The notes below the pieces were generated by a model. The model ran no database searches. It saw only the letters and a program-made list of their open reading frames with translations, and was not told the DNA's origin. Shown one piece after another: positions 52,216 to 61,394 of a DNA stretch of 64,000 bases. The translations under genes and the position numbers were made by a program. Within the stretch, counting starts at the first letter, position 1. Each line of letters opens with the position of its first letter. The stretch comes from Actinomycetota bacterium (GTDB lineage Bacteria > Actinomycetota > Acidimicrobiia > Acidimicrobiales > Aldehydirespiratoraceae): positions 62,001 through 126,000 of the forward strand of contig JAPOHW010000005.1 of assembly GCA_029979265.1 (NCBI GenBank), in the 5' to 3' direction.

Positions 52216-52856
52216 CTGGTTCCTCCTGGGCCCACGGTCGCGGGCAGATCATGTGGGATGGTGCCGTCCGACATCGGGACGGTGTAGTCGTCGATCTCGA
52301 CCTCGATGCCATCGCGGTCGACCTGCATCACCGCGTAGGAGAGCCGACGACCGTTGCGGGGATCGCGTGCCTGACCGACCGAACCGGGGTTCACCACGAG
52401 TGGGCGGCCGACTCGGTGGACCATCTGGCGGTGGGTGTGCCCGATCACGACGACGTCGGCGTCGACGTGCCGGATCCGTCGCATCTCCGCCGACATCGGC
52501 AGGACGTATTGGGTGTGCGGCGCGCAGGGACTGGCGTGGGTCATGACCAACCGGTGGCCTTCCACCATCGTGTCGATCGTGAGAGGCTGGGTCCCCAGCC
52601 ACTCGACGAGGACAGGGTCCACGTGCGCGGCAGACCGAGCGCTGATCCCGTGCGGCCCGAGGAGTCCGACGTCGTGGTTCCCGAGGACGCACCGGGCGTC
52701 GCGACTGCGAAGCATCTCCACCGCCCCGTTGTCGAAGCGGAACTCCTCGACGATGTCCCCGACGCAGAGCAACTCGTCCACGTCACCCATCCGTTCGAGC
52801 GCGACAGCAAGACCGGCAGCATTGCCATGAACGTCCGACACGACCCCGATCCGCAC
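52212..52856 (-). CDS. Calcineurin-like metallophosphoesterase (YfcE/MJ0936-like)
   Basis: A 214-residue dimetal phosphoesterase with all family motifs in order: SDVHGN, GDIV, GNHD, THASP and GHTHRQM. GTG start with AAGGGGG seven bases upstream. It hydrolyses a phosphomonoester or diester; the substrate is not evident. It is the first gene of a catabolic operon (thiolase-like, DUF35, amidohydrolase, crotonase, hydrolase) and overlaps the second by ATGA, an odd partnership. Confidence 0.88.
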   Translation of the reverse strand: MRIGVVSDVHGNAAGLAVALERMGDVDELLCVGDIVEEFRFDNGAVEMLRSRDARCVLGNHDVGLLGPHGISARSAAHVDPVLVEWLGTQPLTIDTMVEGHRLVMTHASPCAPHTQYVLPMSAEMRRIRHVDADVVVIGHTHRQMVHRVGRPLVVNPGSVGQARDPRNGRRLSYAVMQVDRDGIEVEIDDYTVPMSDGTIPHDLPATVGPGGTS

Positions 52857-52944
52857 TCTGCACCCCCTTCAGCGTTCAGACAGCGTCGTCACCGACGGCA
52901 ACGTACCATGTTCACGCGGAAATTGAAAATGGTGTTTTCGGCCA

Positions 52945-53688
52945 TCACTCCCCGCCTGCGACGGCGAGATGGGCGCCGGTGATGTAGCTCGCCTTGTCCG
53001 ACAGGAGGAACACGACCGTCTCGGCCACCTCCTCGGGCTCACCCCCACGACTCATGGGGATGTCGGCCGTGAACTGCTGCATCAGTTCGGCGTCGACCGT
53101 GCTGCCGCGCGGTGTCATGATCAGGCCGGGAGCGACGGTGTTGACTCGGATGCTGTCAGCGGCGAGGGCGACAGCAGCGGCGTGCCCGAACGAGTTCAGT
53201 CCCCCTTTGGACGTGGAGTAACCGACCATCATCTCGTTCGGTCGGGTCGCACTCAGGGACGAGACGTTCACGACCGCACCGCCACCCGCAGACCGCATGT
53301 CGGCGCGAACCGCCCAGGTCGCAAGGTACGGCGCCTCGATGTTGGTCGCCAGGAAGCGTCGCATCCGCTCCGGCGTGAGCTCGTCGGCGGTCATCAAGTG
53401 GGTGTACGCAGCGTTGTTGACGAGCAGTGTGATCGCTCCGAGCTCCTGACGCGCCCGATCGACCATGTCGAGTACGGCGGCCGCATCACCCATGTCGGCC
53501 CGGATCGCCAGCGCCCGGCGCCCATGGCCCTCGATTGCTCGGACCGTCTCCGCCGCAGCCGCTTCGTCGCGCCGGTAGCTGAACGCGACGTCGGCCCCGT
53601 CGCGGGCGAGCGCGATCGCGGTCGCCGCGCCGATGCCCTGCCCGCCACCGGTGACGAGCGCGACGCGTCCGGTGAACTGGCCGGTCAA
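52945..53688 (-). CDS. Short-chain dehydrogenase/reductase, FabG-like
   Basis: A 247-residue SDR. The TTG start (53688) overlaps the CaiB stop as TTGA, with GAGGGG seven bases before it; the next ATG is far inside the fold. TGGGQGIG, NNAAYTH, NVSSLSA and YSTSKGG are intact, and the end is YITGAHLAVAGGE. Probably oxidises or reduces a hydroxyacyl-CoA made by the CaiB-type transferase route. Confidence 0.85.
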   Translation of the reverse strand: MTGQFTGRVALVTGGGQGIGAATAIALARDGADVAFSYRRDEAAAAETVRAIEGHGRRALAIRADMGDAAAVLDMVDRARQELGAITLLVNNAAYTHLMTADELTPERMRRFLATNIEAPYLATWAVRADMRSAGGGAVVNVSSLSATRPNEMMVGYSTSKGGLNSFGHAAAVALAADSIRVNTVAPGLIMTPRGSTVDAELMQQFTADIPMSRGGEPEEVAETVVFLLSDKASYITGAHLAVAGGE

Positions 53689-56120
53689 CCCAGCACCCCT
53701 CGGGCACGCAGATCGGCGATCTCCTCGGGCGTCTTGCCCAGCGAACCGAGGATCTCGTCGGTCTGTTGTCCGTTGGTGACCGCTGGCGGGGCCTGGGTGA
53801 GAGAACGCGAGAACCGAAGGTACGGCGCGAGGCGGATGTGGTCGTCGAGGATGGGATGCACGACGTCGGCCACGTACCCGCTGGCCCGGCCGAACCCGTC
53901 GTCGAAGAATTTGGTCTCGATCAGACCGGTCGTGACCTCGACACAGCCGATGCCCAGCGGGAGGAGATCTGCTTCCCATTCCTTCGCCGTTCGCTGCACG
54001 AACACGCCCGCCAGCACCTCGATGAGCGCACTCGTGTTGGCGTGCCGCTGCTCGCGGTCGGCGAAGCGAGGGTCGCCGGCCAGGTCGACGTACGGCGCCA
54101 AGGCCCCCGCCAGCGCGTCCCACTCCGACTCGGTGTGGGAGGCCAGGAACACGTAGCCCTCCGCGGCGTCGTAGATCCGGTAGAGCGACCCGAGGCCTCG
54201 GAGGTCGGTGCCTGGTGCCAGTTCGCGGGGCGCACCCGGATAGGTCACCGTCTGCGCTGACATGGCGTGGCACCCGGTGTTGAGCATCGAACTGAACAAC
54301 TCCTGGCCTCCAGCACCCCGGTCACGGGCCGTGAGTCCGAACAGGATGGCAGTCGCCACCCCGAGCGCCGCGAACCCATCGGCTTGTGCGTTGGCGGAAG
54401 CGCTCGCCGCCGACAGTCGCCGAGCTGCGTCCTGGATCTGGTCCATCGTCAGGTCGGCGCGCTCTTCGACCGTCGCGCCGACGTTCGCGAGCGGGATACC
54501 CGACGCAGCGCCGATACTCGGCGCGTACGCCGGCTTCGCCCCGTACGGACCGTCGACGCCGTAGCCGGGTGCGTTGACGTACACCACGTCGGGATTGATC
54601 GCCTTGACGCTCTGGTAGTCGAGGCCGAGTTTGGCCATCGCACCGGCGCGGTAGCCCTGCACGACGACGTCGGCGGTGCTCGCCACCTCGCGGATGATCG
54701 CGACGCCTTCGGGGGTCGTCAGGTCGATCGAGATACTCGACTTGCCCTGCATCACCTTGAACCCGCCGGCTTCGGGGAACGGCAGGATCATCCGGATCCG
54801 GTCGCCGGCGATCGGCTCGACCTTGATGACGCGGGCGCCCAGGTCGGTCAGCATCGTGGTGCCGTGAGGTGCCGCGAACAGGGTCGCCAACTCGAGCACC
54901 GTGACCCCGGCGAGCGGGAGATCACCGCTGTCGGCCATGGGTGCAGCGGGCTCGACCGGCTCGGCCGCCAGCGCCAGGATCGCGTCCCGGTGCTCGTCGA
55001 GCTTCGGGGCGCTGCGTGTGAGATCGGCCGGGGTGCTCGCTGCCTTGACGATCGCCGCCGGCTGCCGGACGGCACCCCGCTCGACGTCGTCGAGCTCGAT
55101 CGTGAACCCGTCATGGAGGAGCTGCGGGTGGTCGAGGGCGACCGGGCCGTTGCGGAACTGCTCGGCGAACACGTTCGGGTCGGCGTCGAACACCTCGGTC
55201 CACTCGGCGAGCGTCTTCGAACGCGCCGCCTCGAGCATCTTCGTCCACAGCTCCTGTCGCTTCTCGGGCCGTCCCTCGAGGACCGGCATCCCCTTCCACT
55301 CCTCGTCAGTGAACATCCACGCCAGACCGAGCGACTGCATCAACGCCGCATAGAGGTGGGGAGCCACCGACGCGAACTGCAACCATGAGCCGTCCTTGGT
55401 GAGGGCGATCATCAACATGAACGTGAGTGGACTCGCCGGGCGGCCCAACTCGTCGTACGAGGCCGTCTTGGTGAACGCGTCCGGCCAGCGGTCAGCGATC
55501 AGGTACTCGAACCATGCCCAGGTGTCGAGCGTGGCGAACGCCTGCGCCAAGTTCGTCTCGACCCACTGTCCGCTGCCGCTCCTGCGTCGCTCGATCAGCG
55601 CTGCGAGGATGCCGTGGATCGCGACCTGGCTGGCGGCGAACGAAGCGAACGGGACGTTCACGAACGGTGGCGCGTCGTGCGGATTCATGCGTTCGAAGGC
55701 CTGGAATCCGCCGAGCTTGGCCATGACAAGTCCCTCGTAGCCGGGCGCGTCGCGATAGGGGCCCTGGCGGCCGAATCCGGTGACCGAGGTGTAGATCAGC
55801 CCCGGATTGTCGGCCGAGAGGTCGGCGTAGCCGAGACCGATCGCGTCGAGTCGACCCGGCTGCTGGGTCTCGATGAAGACGTCGGCGTGTCGGACGAGCG
55901 ACTTCAACGTCGCTCGATCGTCGTCGCGCTGCAGGTCGAGCACGATGCTCCGCTTGCCCCTCGCCCAGAACGGATAGGCGGCATGGCGTCGGATGATCGC
56001 CCCATCAGGAGGCTCGACCTGGATCACATCAGCGCCGAAGTCGGCGAAGATTTGGCTCGCCTGTGCGCCGACCCGGTTGGGCGACAGATCGATGACGCGC
56101 AGTCCTGCAAACGGTCCCAT
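53685..56120 (-). CDS. Two-domain CaiB/BaiF (class III) CoA transferase
   Basis: An 811-residue protein made of two complete CaiB/BaiF repeats (about 1-395 and 402-811). Each half begins LAGxxVxxL and has the GADVIQVEPP / GARVIKVEPI strand. The nucleophilic Asp of the family lies in a DxxxGxxAAxG segment: the first half has FASFAASQVAIHG with Ser160 instead, the second QADGFAALGVATA with Asp581. Catalysis may thus come from the second half only. It would transfer CoA between carboxylic acids or epimerise an acyl-CoA. GGGGG precedes ATG 56120; the open frame upstream is unsupported. Confidence 0.85.
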   Translation of the reverse strand: MGPFAGLRVIDLSPNRVGAQASQIFADFGADVIQVEPPDGAIIRRHAAYPFWARGKRSIVLDLQRDDDRATLKSLVRHADVFIETQQPGRLDAIGLGYADLSADNPGLIYTSVTGFGRQGPYRDAPGYEGLVMAKLGGFQAFERMNPHDAPPFVNVPFASFAASQVAIHGILAALIERRRSGSGQWVETNLAQAFATLDTWAWFEYLIADRWPDAFTKTASYDELGRPASPLTFMLMIALTKDGSWLQFASVAPHLYAALMQSLGLAWMFTDEEWKGMPVLEGRPEKRQELWTKMLEAARSKTLAEWTEVFDADPNVFAEQFRNGPVALDHPQLLHDGFTIELDDVERGAVRQPAAIVKAASTPADLTRSAPKLDEHRDAILALAAEPVEPAAPMADSGDLPLAGVTVLELATLFAAPHGTTMLTDLGARVIKVEPIAGDRIRMILPFPEAGGFKVMQGKSSISIDLTTPEGVAIIREVASTADVVVQGYRAGAMAKLGLDYQSVKAINPDVVYVNAPGYGVDGPYGAKPAYAPSIGAASGIPLANVGATVEERADLTMDQIQDAARRLSAASASANAQADGFAALGVATAILFGLTARDRGAGGQELFSSMLNTGCHAMSAQTVTYPGAPRELAPGTDLRGLGSLYRIYDAAEGYVFLASHTESEWDALAGALAPYVDLAGDPRFADREQRHANTSALIEVLAGVFVQRTAKEWEADLLPLGIGCVEVTTGLIETKFFDDGFGRASGYVADVVHPILDDHIRLAPYLRFSRSLTQAPPAVTNGQQTDEILGSLGKTPEEIADLRARGVLG

Positions 56121-56140
56121 GGTGACCCCCTCATCATGAG

Positions 56141-56160
56141 CGAAGCCTGCCGCGGCTTCG
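56141..56160. repeat. Small hairpin in CaiB leader
   Basis: CGAAGCC (56141-56147) and GGCTTCG (56154-56160), perfect 7-base stem, 6-base loop, 20 bases upstream of the CaiB ATG in the 116-base divergent region. No family A or B site was found in this region; an AAAC/GTTT pair around 56189-56199 is the only other symmetry. Confidence 0.35.
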
Positions 56161-56236
56161 ATGACGTGACGATCATAGTGGTATTCGCAAACTTCGTTTT
56201 CAACGCGGGTGAGGCAGCTGGACAAGACTGCACCAC

Positions 56237-57142
56237 ATGCGGAGTTTGCGGTTCGACGGGCGCGTTGCGGTGGTAACCGGCGGCGGCACCGGTATCGGAG
56301 CGGAGCATGCGCGCCTCCTGGCGAGCCGGGGTGCAGCCGTGGTCGTGAACGATCTCGACGGCAACGCGGCCGAGGCCGTCGTCGCCTCGATCATCGCCGC
56401 CGGCGGCACAGCGACCGCCGTGGCGAGCGACATCGCGCTCGAGGCCGGCGCCGCCGCTCCCGTCGACACCGCCCGACGGGAGTTCGGGCGGATCGACATC
56501 GTCGTCAACAACGCCGGCATTCTGCGGTCGTCCCCGTTCGGCGACCTCGACGTCGAGCAGTGGGATCGAATGATCGCGGTGAACCTCCGCGGGACGTTCC
56601 TCGTGACCCATGCGGCCTGGCCCCTCTTGGCCGCCCAGGGGTACGGCAGGGTGGTGTCGACCACGTCGAACTCGGGACTGCTCGGCGTCAAGGGTTCGAG
56701 CGCTTATGCCTCGGCCAAGGCGGGGGTCTGGGGGCTCACCCGCAGCTTGTCGCTCGAGGGCGCAGAGCTGGGGATCCACGTCAACGCGATCGGGCCGATG
56801 GCCTACACCGCCATGTCGGCCGCCTCGAAGATCGCGCCCAAGTCCTGGCAGACCGGCGAAGGCGACGACTGGTCCCGTCGACTCGATGTGGCTCGGGTCT
56901 CACCCGTGGTGGCCTGGCTGGCGCACGAGGACTGCACCCTGAACGGGCAGGTCCTCAGCGCGGTCGGCGGCCGCGTCGCGCGCTTCGCAATGCGCGTGAC
57001 CGACGGCTTCGACGACGAGAATCTCACCCCCGAGGTCATCCGCGACCACGAGGCCGATTTGCTCGACCCCGACGACGTCGGCACCGAGTTCCGAGCCGCG
57101 TTCGAGGAGGGCCAGGCAGTGCATCGCCGCCTCCTCGACTGA
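56237..57142 (+). CDS. Short-chain dehydrogenase (peroxisomal multifunctional-enzyme type)
   Basis: A 301-residue SDR with TGGGTGIG, NNAGILR, TTSNSG with the catalytic Ser and YASAKAG. The long C-terminal part after NAIGPMAYTAM and the VVAWLAHEDCTLNGQVLSAVGGRVARF segment match the dehydrogenase unit of HSD17B4-like enzymes, which oxidise 3-hydroxyacyl-CoAs. Divergent from CaiB. The same frame stays open for 22 further codons after the TGA stop. Confidence 0.87.
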   Translation: MRSLRFDGRVAVVTGGGTGIGAEHARLLASRGAAVVVNDLDGNAAEAVVASIIAAGGTATAVASDIALEAGAAAPVDTARREFGRIDIVVNNAGILRSSPFGDLDVEQWDRMIAVNLRGTFLVTHAAWPLLAAQGYGRVVSTTSNSGLLGVKGSSAYASAKAGVWGLTRSLSLEGAELGIHVNAIGPMAYTAMSAASKIAPKSWQTGEGDDWSRRLDVARVSPVVAWLAHEDCTLNGQVLSAVGGRVARFAMRVTDGFDDENLTPEVIRDHEADLLDPDDVGTEFRAAFEEGQAVHRRLLD

Positions 57143-57251
57143 CGGCGGCCGGCCGACCTGAACGATGCGGCCACTGTCGCCGATCTCCTCGAGCGCGACA
57201 TCGTCGGCTGACGACCCATGACAACCGCTCTCCCTCGCTCGACTCTCGAAG

Positions 57252-57267
57252 TTGACGTTTGTGTCAG
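57252..57267. promoter_or_regulatory. Family A site upstream of monooxygenase-ACAD operon
   Basis: TTGACG, spacer TTTG, TGTCAG followed by AT. Exact consensus match, 16 bases before ATG 57284, first gene of a seven-gene run. Confidence 0.55.
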
Positions 57268-57283
57268 ATAGAATAACCGTTGG

Positions 57284-58177
57284 ATGAAGTTCGTCTTTCA
57301 GTACCCCGACTTTCACGGGACCGACGGTGACATGCTCGACGCCGGATCCGTCGCCGACCTGGCCGTCGCCGCCGAACGGTCGGGGTGGAACGGGTTTGCG
57401 TTCACCGAGCACCCGGCGCCGAGCGCGAAGTGGCTCGCGACCGGCGGCCACCAGAGTCTCGACCCGTTCGCTGCGCTGTCACACGTCGCTGCGGTGACGT
57501 CGCAGCTGAGGCTGCTCACCTATCTTGCGGTGCTGCCGTACCGGAACCCCGCCTCGCTGGCGAAGTCCGCGGCGACCGTCGACCGACTCTCGAACGGCCG
57601 GTTCATCCTCGGCGTCGGAACCGGATACCTCAAGGCTGAGTACTTTGCGCTCGGCGTCGACTTCGAGGAGCGGAACACCTTGTTCGACGAGGCGCTCGAT
57701 GTGCTCCCGCTCCACTGGTCGGGCGAGCCGTTCGACTACCAAGGCACCCACTTCGACTGCCGCGGCATCATCGGCCGGCCCGCTCCGATCCAGCAACCGA
57801 TCCCGATCTGGATCGGCGGCAACGCCAAACTCACCCTTCGGCGGGTCGCGGAACGTGCTCAGGGATGGATGCCGCTGACCGGCCCAGCCGGCATGTTCTC
57901 CACGGTCCGCTCGCCCGAGGTCACCTCCTCGGATGACATCGTGGCCCGACTCGAACTGCTCAAGGAATACGCCGGGGACCGATTCTCCGAGCTCGACCTG
58001 GTGATCGCCTACACGGACCGATCGGTCTACGAGCTGGCCAGCGAGGTCGAGCGTCACGTCGATGCGCTCGGCCGGCTCCGTGAGATCGGCGCCACGTGGA
58101 TCGTCGTTCCTGGCCCCGAGGGGCCGCACCCCATGGCCCAGGAGTTCATCCAGGGCTTCGCCGAGACCTACTTCTGA
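57284..58177 (+). CDS. LLM-class F420/flavin-dependent oxidoreductase
   Basis: A 297-residue luciferase-like protein: FTEHPAPS, SQLRLLTYLAVLPYRNP, LDRLSNGRFILGVGTGYLK-like VDRLSNGRFILGVGTGY, and IGGNAKLTLRRVAERAQGW. This is the TIGR03619-type actinobacterial F420 group. It heads an operon with three ACADs, SnoaL and VOC proteins, so it may hydroxylate or desaturate a cyclic acyl-CoA. Confidence 0.87.
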   Translation: MKFVFQYPDFHGTDGDMLDAGSVADLAVAAERSGWNGFAFTEHPAPSAKWLATGGHQSLDPFAALSHVAAVTSQLRLLTYLAVLPYRNPASLAKSAATVDRLSNGRFILGVGTGYLKAEYFALGVDFEERNTLFDEALDVLPLHWSGEPFDYQGTHFDCRGIIGRPAPIQQPIPIWIGGNAKLTLRRVAERAQGWMPLTGPAGMFSTVRSPEVTSSDDIVARLELLKEYAGDRFSELDLVIAYTDRSVYELASEVERHVDALGRLREIGATWIVVPGPEGPHPMAQEFIQGFAETYF

Positions 58178-58190
58178 CTGGAGCACCCCG

Positions 58191-59330
58191 ATGTCCGCAC
58201 TCGCCGCCGACACCTTCGCCACCCCAGCCGACTACGCGGCCGCGCTGGCCGACTTCCTCGCGAGCGACCCTCGCGCCCAGACGTACGTCGGGTACCGGGC
58301 ACCGAGCCTCGAACACGCCGCCGAGCACCTCCGAGGGTTCCAGGCACTGATCTTCGACGAAGGTTGGTCGCGCCTCGGTTGGCCCGAGTCGGCCGGTGGG
58401 CTCGGTGGCGACCCGCGTTTCCGGGCCGCCATGTTCCAGACCCTGTGGGACCTCGACTTCCAGATCCCCGAACCGTTCACCACGCTCGAGATCCTCGTTC
58501 CGGTGTTGCTGGTGTTCGCGCCTCACTTGGCCGACGAGCTCCTCCCCGGTCTCCTGCGCGGCGACGACACCTGGGCGCAGGCGTTCTCCGAACCCGATGC
58601 TGGGTCCGACCTCGCATCCCTGCGGACTCGTTTGGAACCCGACGGCGACGGCTTTCGGCTCTACGGCCAGAAGGTGTGGTCGACATTCGGGCACCTCTCG
58701 CGCCGCTCCGTGTTGCTGGCGCGATCCGGTGGTCCCGGCCACAAGGGCCTCACGATGGTCCTGGTCGATCTCGACCAGGACGGCGCCGATGTCCGACCGA
58801 TCCGCGCCCAGGACGGCGAGAACCATTTCTCCGAGATCTTCCTCGACGGGGCCTACGTACCGCGCGAACGAGTCATCGGCGAACTCGGCCAAGGGTGGGC
58901 GGTTGCGATGTACATGCTCCAGTGGGAACGCGGCGCCTGGGGATGGCTCCAGCAGGGCCGGTTCCACAAGCGACTCGAGCAGATGCTCGCGTGGGCTCCC
59001 ACCGACGAGCGGCACTCGGCCTCGATCGGCCACGCCTACACCTTGGCGGCAGCCTTGCGACTCCACACTCGCGACACCGTCGAACGCCTCGCCCGCGAGG
59101 AATCGCTCGGACCCGAGGTGTCGATCGACAAGCTCCTACTCATCGACGCCGAGACCGCCACCTGGAACACGGTTCGCGAGCACCTCGGTGGACGACTCGA
59201 AACCGACCCCGACTTCCACTGGCTGTTCAGCGAGTACATGTTCAGTCGGGCGGCGCCGATCTACGGTGGCTCGCTCGAGATCCAACGCACTCTCGTGGCA
59301 CAGCGTGTGCTCGGCATGCCGCGTGACTGA
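58191..59330 (+). CDS. Acyl-CoA dehydrogenase
   Basis: A 379-residue ACAD. LGWPESAGGLGG, AFSEPDAGSDLASL, LYGQKVWSTFGH and the C-terminal YGGSLEIQRTLVAQRVLGMPRD are all in order. ATG 58191 follows the monooxygenase stop by 13 bases. With the next gene, which lacks the central domain, it may form a heteromeric dehydrogenase like mycobacterial ChsE-type alpha2beta2 enzymes (inference). Confidence 0.9.
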   Translation: MSALAADTFATPADYAAALADFLASDPRAQTYVGYRAPSLEHAAEHLRGFQALIFDEGWSRLGWPESAGGLGGDPRFRAAMFQTLWDLDFQIPEPFTTLEILVPVLLVFAPHLADELLPGLLRGDDTWAQAFSEPDAGSDLASLRTRLEPDGDGFRLYGQKVWSTFGHLSRRSVLLARSGGPGHKGLTMVLVDLDQDGADVRPIRAQDGENHFSEIFLDGAYVPRERVIGELGQGWAVAMYMLQWERGAWGWLQQGRFHKRLEQMLAWAPTDERHSASIGHAYTLAAALRLHTRDTVERLAREESLGPEVSIDKLLLIDAETATWNTVREHLGGRLETDPDFHWLFSEYMFSRAAPIYGGSLEIQRTLVAQRVLGMPRD

Positions 59331-59340
59331 ACCACGTCCG

Positions 59341-60153
59341 ATGGGAACGAACATGAGAAACGACACCCGAACCACCCTCGACCCCGACATGATCGACATG
59401 TTGCGCAGCAGCCTGCGTCATGTCCTGACCGATGAGTCCACGAGACCGCTCGCCGACCGCCTCGCAGACCTTGGCTGGAAGGAGGTCGTCGACACCGACC
59501 CAGCGACCGCGCTGCGCACACTGTTCGAGATCAAGGGCGACACTCTCTCAGGCGCCGACGCCCTCGGACCCTCGTTGGCTTCGAAGTACTCCGAGTTGAC
59601 CGGGGCGTCATCGGCATCGGTCTCCATCGGCCGACCCGGGCACCTCACCCTCGTCGACGGCTCCGGCGCCGAGAACGAGGTGAGCGTCGACGAGGCGACG
59701 TGGGCGGCTCTCCAGGCACACGGCCGGTGGCTCGTCGCGTGCGAACTGGTCGGCATCGGCCGCCACGTGATCGCGTCGGCCGTCGAGTACACAAAGGACC
59801 GCGTCCAGTACGGCAAGCCGATCGGCGTGTTCCAAGCGCTTCAGCACCGACTCGCGAGCGCCCATGCGATGGTCGTCGGGGCCGGCCACCTGATCACCGA
59901 GGCAGGACTCGACGGCGACCCGTGGACGGCAACGGTCGCCAAGTGCATGGCGGGCCAGACCGCCGAGTTCGCGTGCACCCAGGCCCAGCAGTGCTACGGA
60001 GCGATCGGCTTCACCTTCGAGCACGAGTTCCCCGCCTACCTGCGGCGGACCTACACGCTCGACCGGATGTTCGGCGACTGGCGAACCCTTGAACACGAGA
60101 TCGGCAGTCGACTGCAAGCAACACGTCTGGTCCCCCGCATCGGGTCCCTCTGA
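59341..60153 (+). CDS. Short acyl-CoA dehydrogenase-like subunit
   Basis: A 270-residue ACAD relative (ATG 59341; ATG 59353 is an alternative). The C-terminal helical domain is complete (GIGRHVIASAVEYTKDRVQYGKPIGVFQALQHRLA in segments; CYGAIGFTFEHEFPAYLRR). The N-terminal part is short and the central beta domain with its SEPxAGSD motif is missing. Because the sequence is smoothly open and ends normally, it looks like a real small subunit of a heterotetrameric ACAD, not a deletion product. Confidence 0.8.
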   Translation: MGTNMRNDTRTTLDPDMIDMLRSSLRHVLTDESTRPLADRLADLGWKEVVDTDPATALRTLFEIKGDTLSGADALGPSLASKYSELTGASSASVSIGRPGHLTLVDGSGAENEVSVDEATWAALQAHGRWLVACELVGIGRHVIASAVEYTKDRVQYGKPIGVFQALQHRLASAHAMVVGAGHLITEAGLDGDPWTATVAKCMAGQTAEFACTQAQQCYGAIGFTFEHEFPAYLRRTYTLDRMFGDWRTLEHEIGSRLQATRLVPRIGSL

Positions 60154-60164
60154 CGGTCGTTCCC

Positions 60165-61394
60165 GTGGATCTCAGGTTCCCCGACGAGGCCGAGGCCTGG
60201 CGCGCGGAGGTCCGTTCATTCCTCGCAGCAAATCTTCCAGCGGACTGGCGCGGACTCGGCGCTCTCGACCGCGACGAGGCCGAGATTTTCAGCAACGCCT
60301 GGCGACGTACCCTCGCCGAGCACCGCATGATCGGTGTGACGTGGCCCGTCGAGTACGGGGGACGAGGCCTGACCAAGCTGCACCAGGTCGTCCTCGCCCA
60401 GGAGTTCGCACTCGCTGGTGCGCCGATTTACCGCATCGCCGACACCACCAACATCAAGATGCTCGGCAACACGCTGCTCGCCTGGGGCACCGAGGAGCAG
60501 AAGGCTAGGTACATGCCGGGCATCGTCTCCGGCGACGCGACCTGGGTGCAGGGGTACAGCGAACCCGAGGCCGGCTCCGATCTCGCCGGCCTCAAGCTGC
60601 GAGCCGAACGGGACGGGGACGACTGGGTGCTCAACGGCCAGAAGATCTGGACGTCACGGGGGATGGACGGCACGGGTGTGTTCACCCTTGCCCGTACCGA
60701 TCCGAATGCCTCCAAGCACCGAGGGATTTCGTTCATCCTCTGCGAACTGCCCAACCCAGGCATCGAAGTCCGGCCGATCCGTACGTTGACGGGTGACGAC
60801 GAGTTCTGCGAAGTCTTCTACACCGACGCCCGCGTGCCCGTCGCCAACACGATCGGCCCGATCGACGAGGGATGGAAGGTCGCCAACAGCCTGCTCGGAC
60901 TGGAACGAGGCGAGGAAGCTGCCACTAACCCGATCTTTTTCCGCGCCGAACTCGATCGAATCGTTCAACTCGCCCGCGATGTCGGGCGTGCCGACGACCC
61001 CGTGATCCGTGACCGGCTGGCTTGGTGCCACACAAAGGTCGAGATCATGCGGATCCTCGGGTACCGGATCCTCACCCAGGTGCTACGCGACGGTCGGATC
61101 GGACCCGAGGCCTCAATCTCAAAACTGTACTGGAGCGAGTACCACCAGGTCGCCACCGAGTTGGCGATCGACCTTCTCGGGGCTCAGGCTATGGTCCGAG
61201 AGGGCCGCAAACCGTTCAAGCACTTCCGGGCCGACGAACCCGGTGCAGCCAACTCCACCAACTCCTGGATCGACGTACTGCTGATGAACGCGCGCAGCGG
61301 CACGGTCTATGCAGGGACCAGCCAAGTACAACGAAACATCATCGCCGAGAACATCCTCGACCTGCCGAAAGAACCCAGATTGGAGCGACCATGA
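60165..61394 (+). CDS. Acyl-CoA dehydrogenase
   Basis: A 409-residue ACAD from GTG 60165: WPVEYGGRGLTKLH, GYSEPEAGSDLAGL, LNGQKIWTSRGM, ISKLYWSEYHQVATELA and the end YAGTSQVQRNIIAENILDLPKEP. Full length and closely packed after the short subunit (11 bases). Its stop overlaps the SnoaL-like start (ATGA). Second full-length partner or an independent dehydrogenation step. Confidence 0.92.
   Translation: MDLRFPDEAEAWRAEVRSFLAANLPADWRGLGALDRDEAEIFSNAWRRTLAEHRMIGVTWPVEYGGRGLTKLHQVVLAQEFALAGAPIYRIADTTNIKMLGNTLLAWGTEEQKARYMPGIVSGDATWVQGYSEPEAGSDLAGLKLRAERDGDDWVLNGQKIWTSRGMDGTGVFTLARTDPNASKHRGISFILCELPNPGIEVRPIRTLTGDDEFCEVFYTDARVPVANTIGPIDEGWKVANSLLGLERGEEAATNPIFFRAELDRIVQLARDVGRADDPVIRDRLAWCHTKVEIMRILGYRILTQVLRDGRIGPEASISKLYWSEYHQVATELAIDLLGAQAMVREGRKPFKHFRADEPGAANSTNSWIDVLLMNARSGTVYAGTSQVQRNIIAENILDLPKEPRLERP

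Noticed and set aside
52877-52892. CAGACA-GCGT-CGTCAC upstream of the metallophosphoesterase as a family A site
   Set aside because: Two departures from consensus and no flanking similarity; too weak to list as a feature.
52912-52935. AT-rich symmetric stretch (GAAAACACCATTTTC on the minus strand) as a family B site
   Set aside because: The half-sites resemble family B but the TTAACC centre is absent and the spacing is about five bases shorter, so a dimer would face a different helix side.
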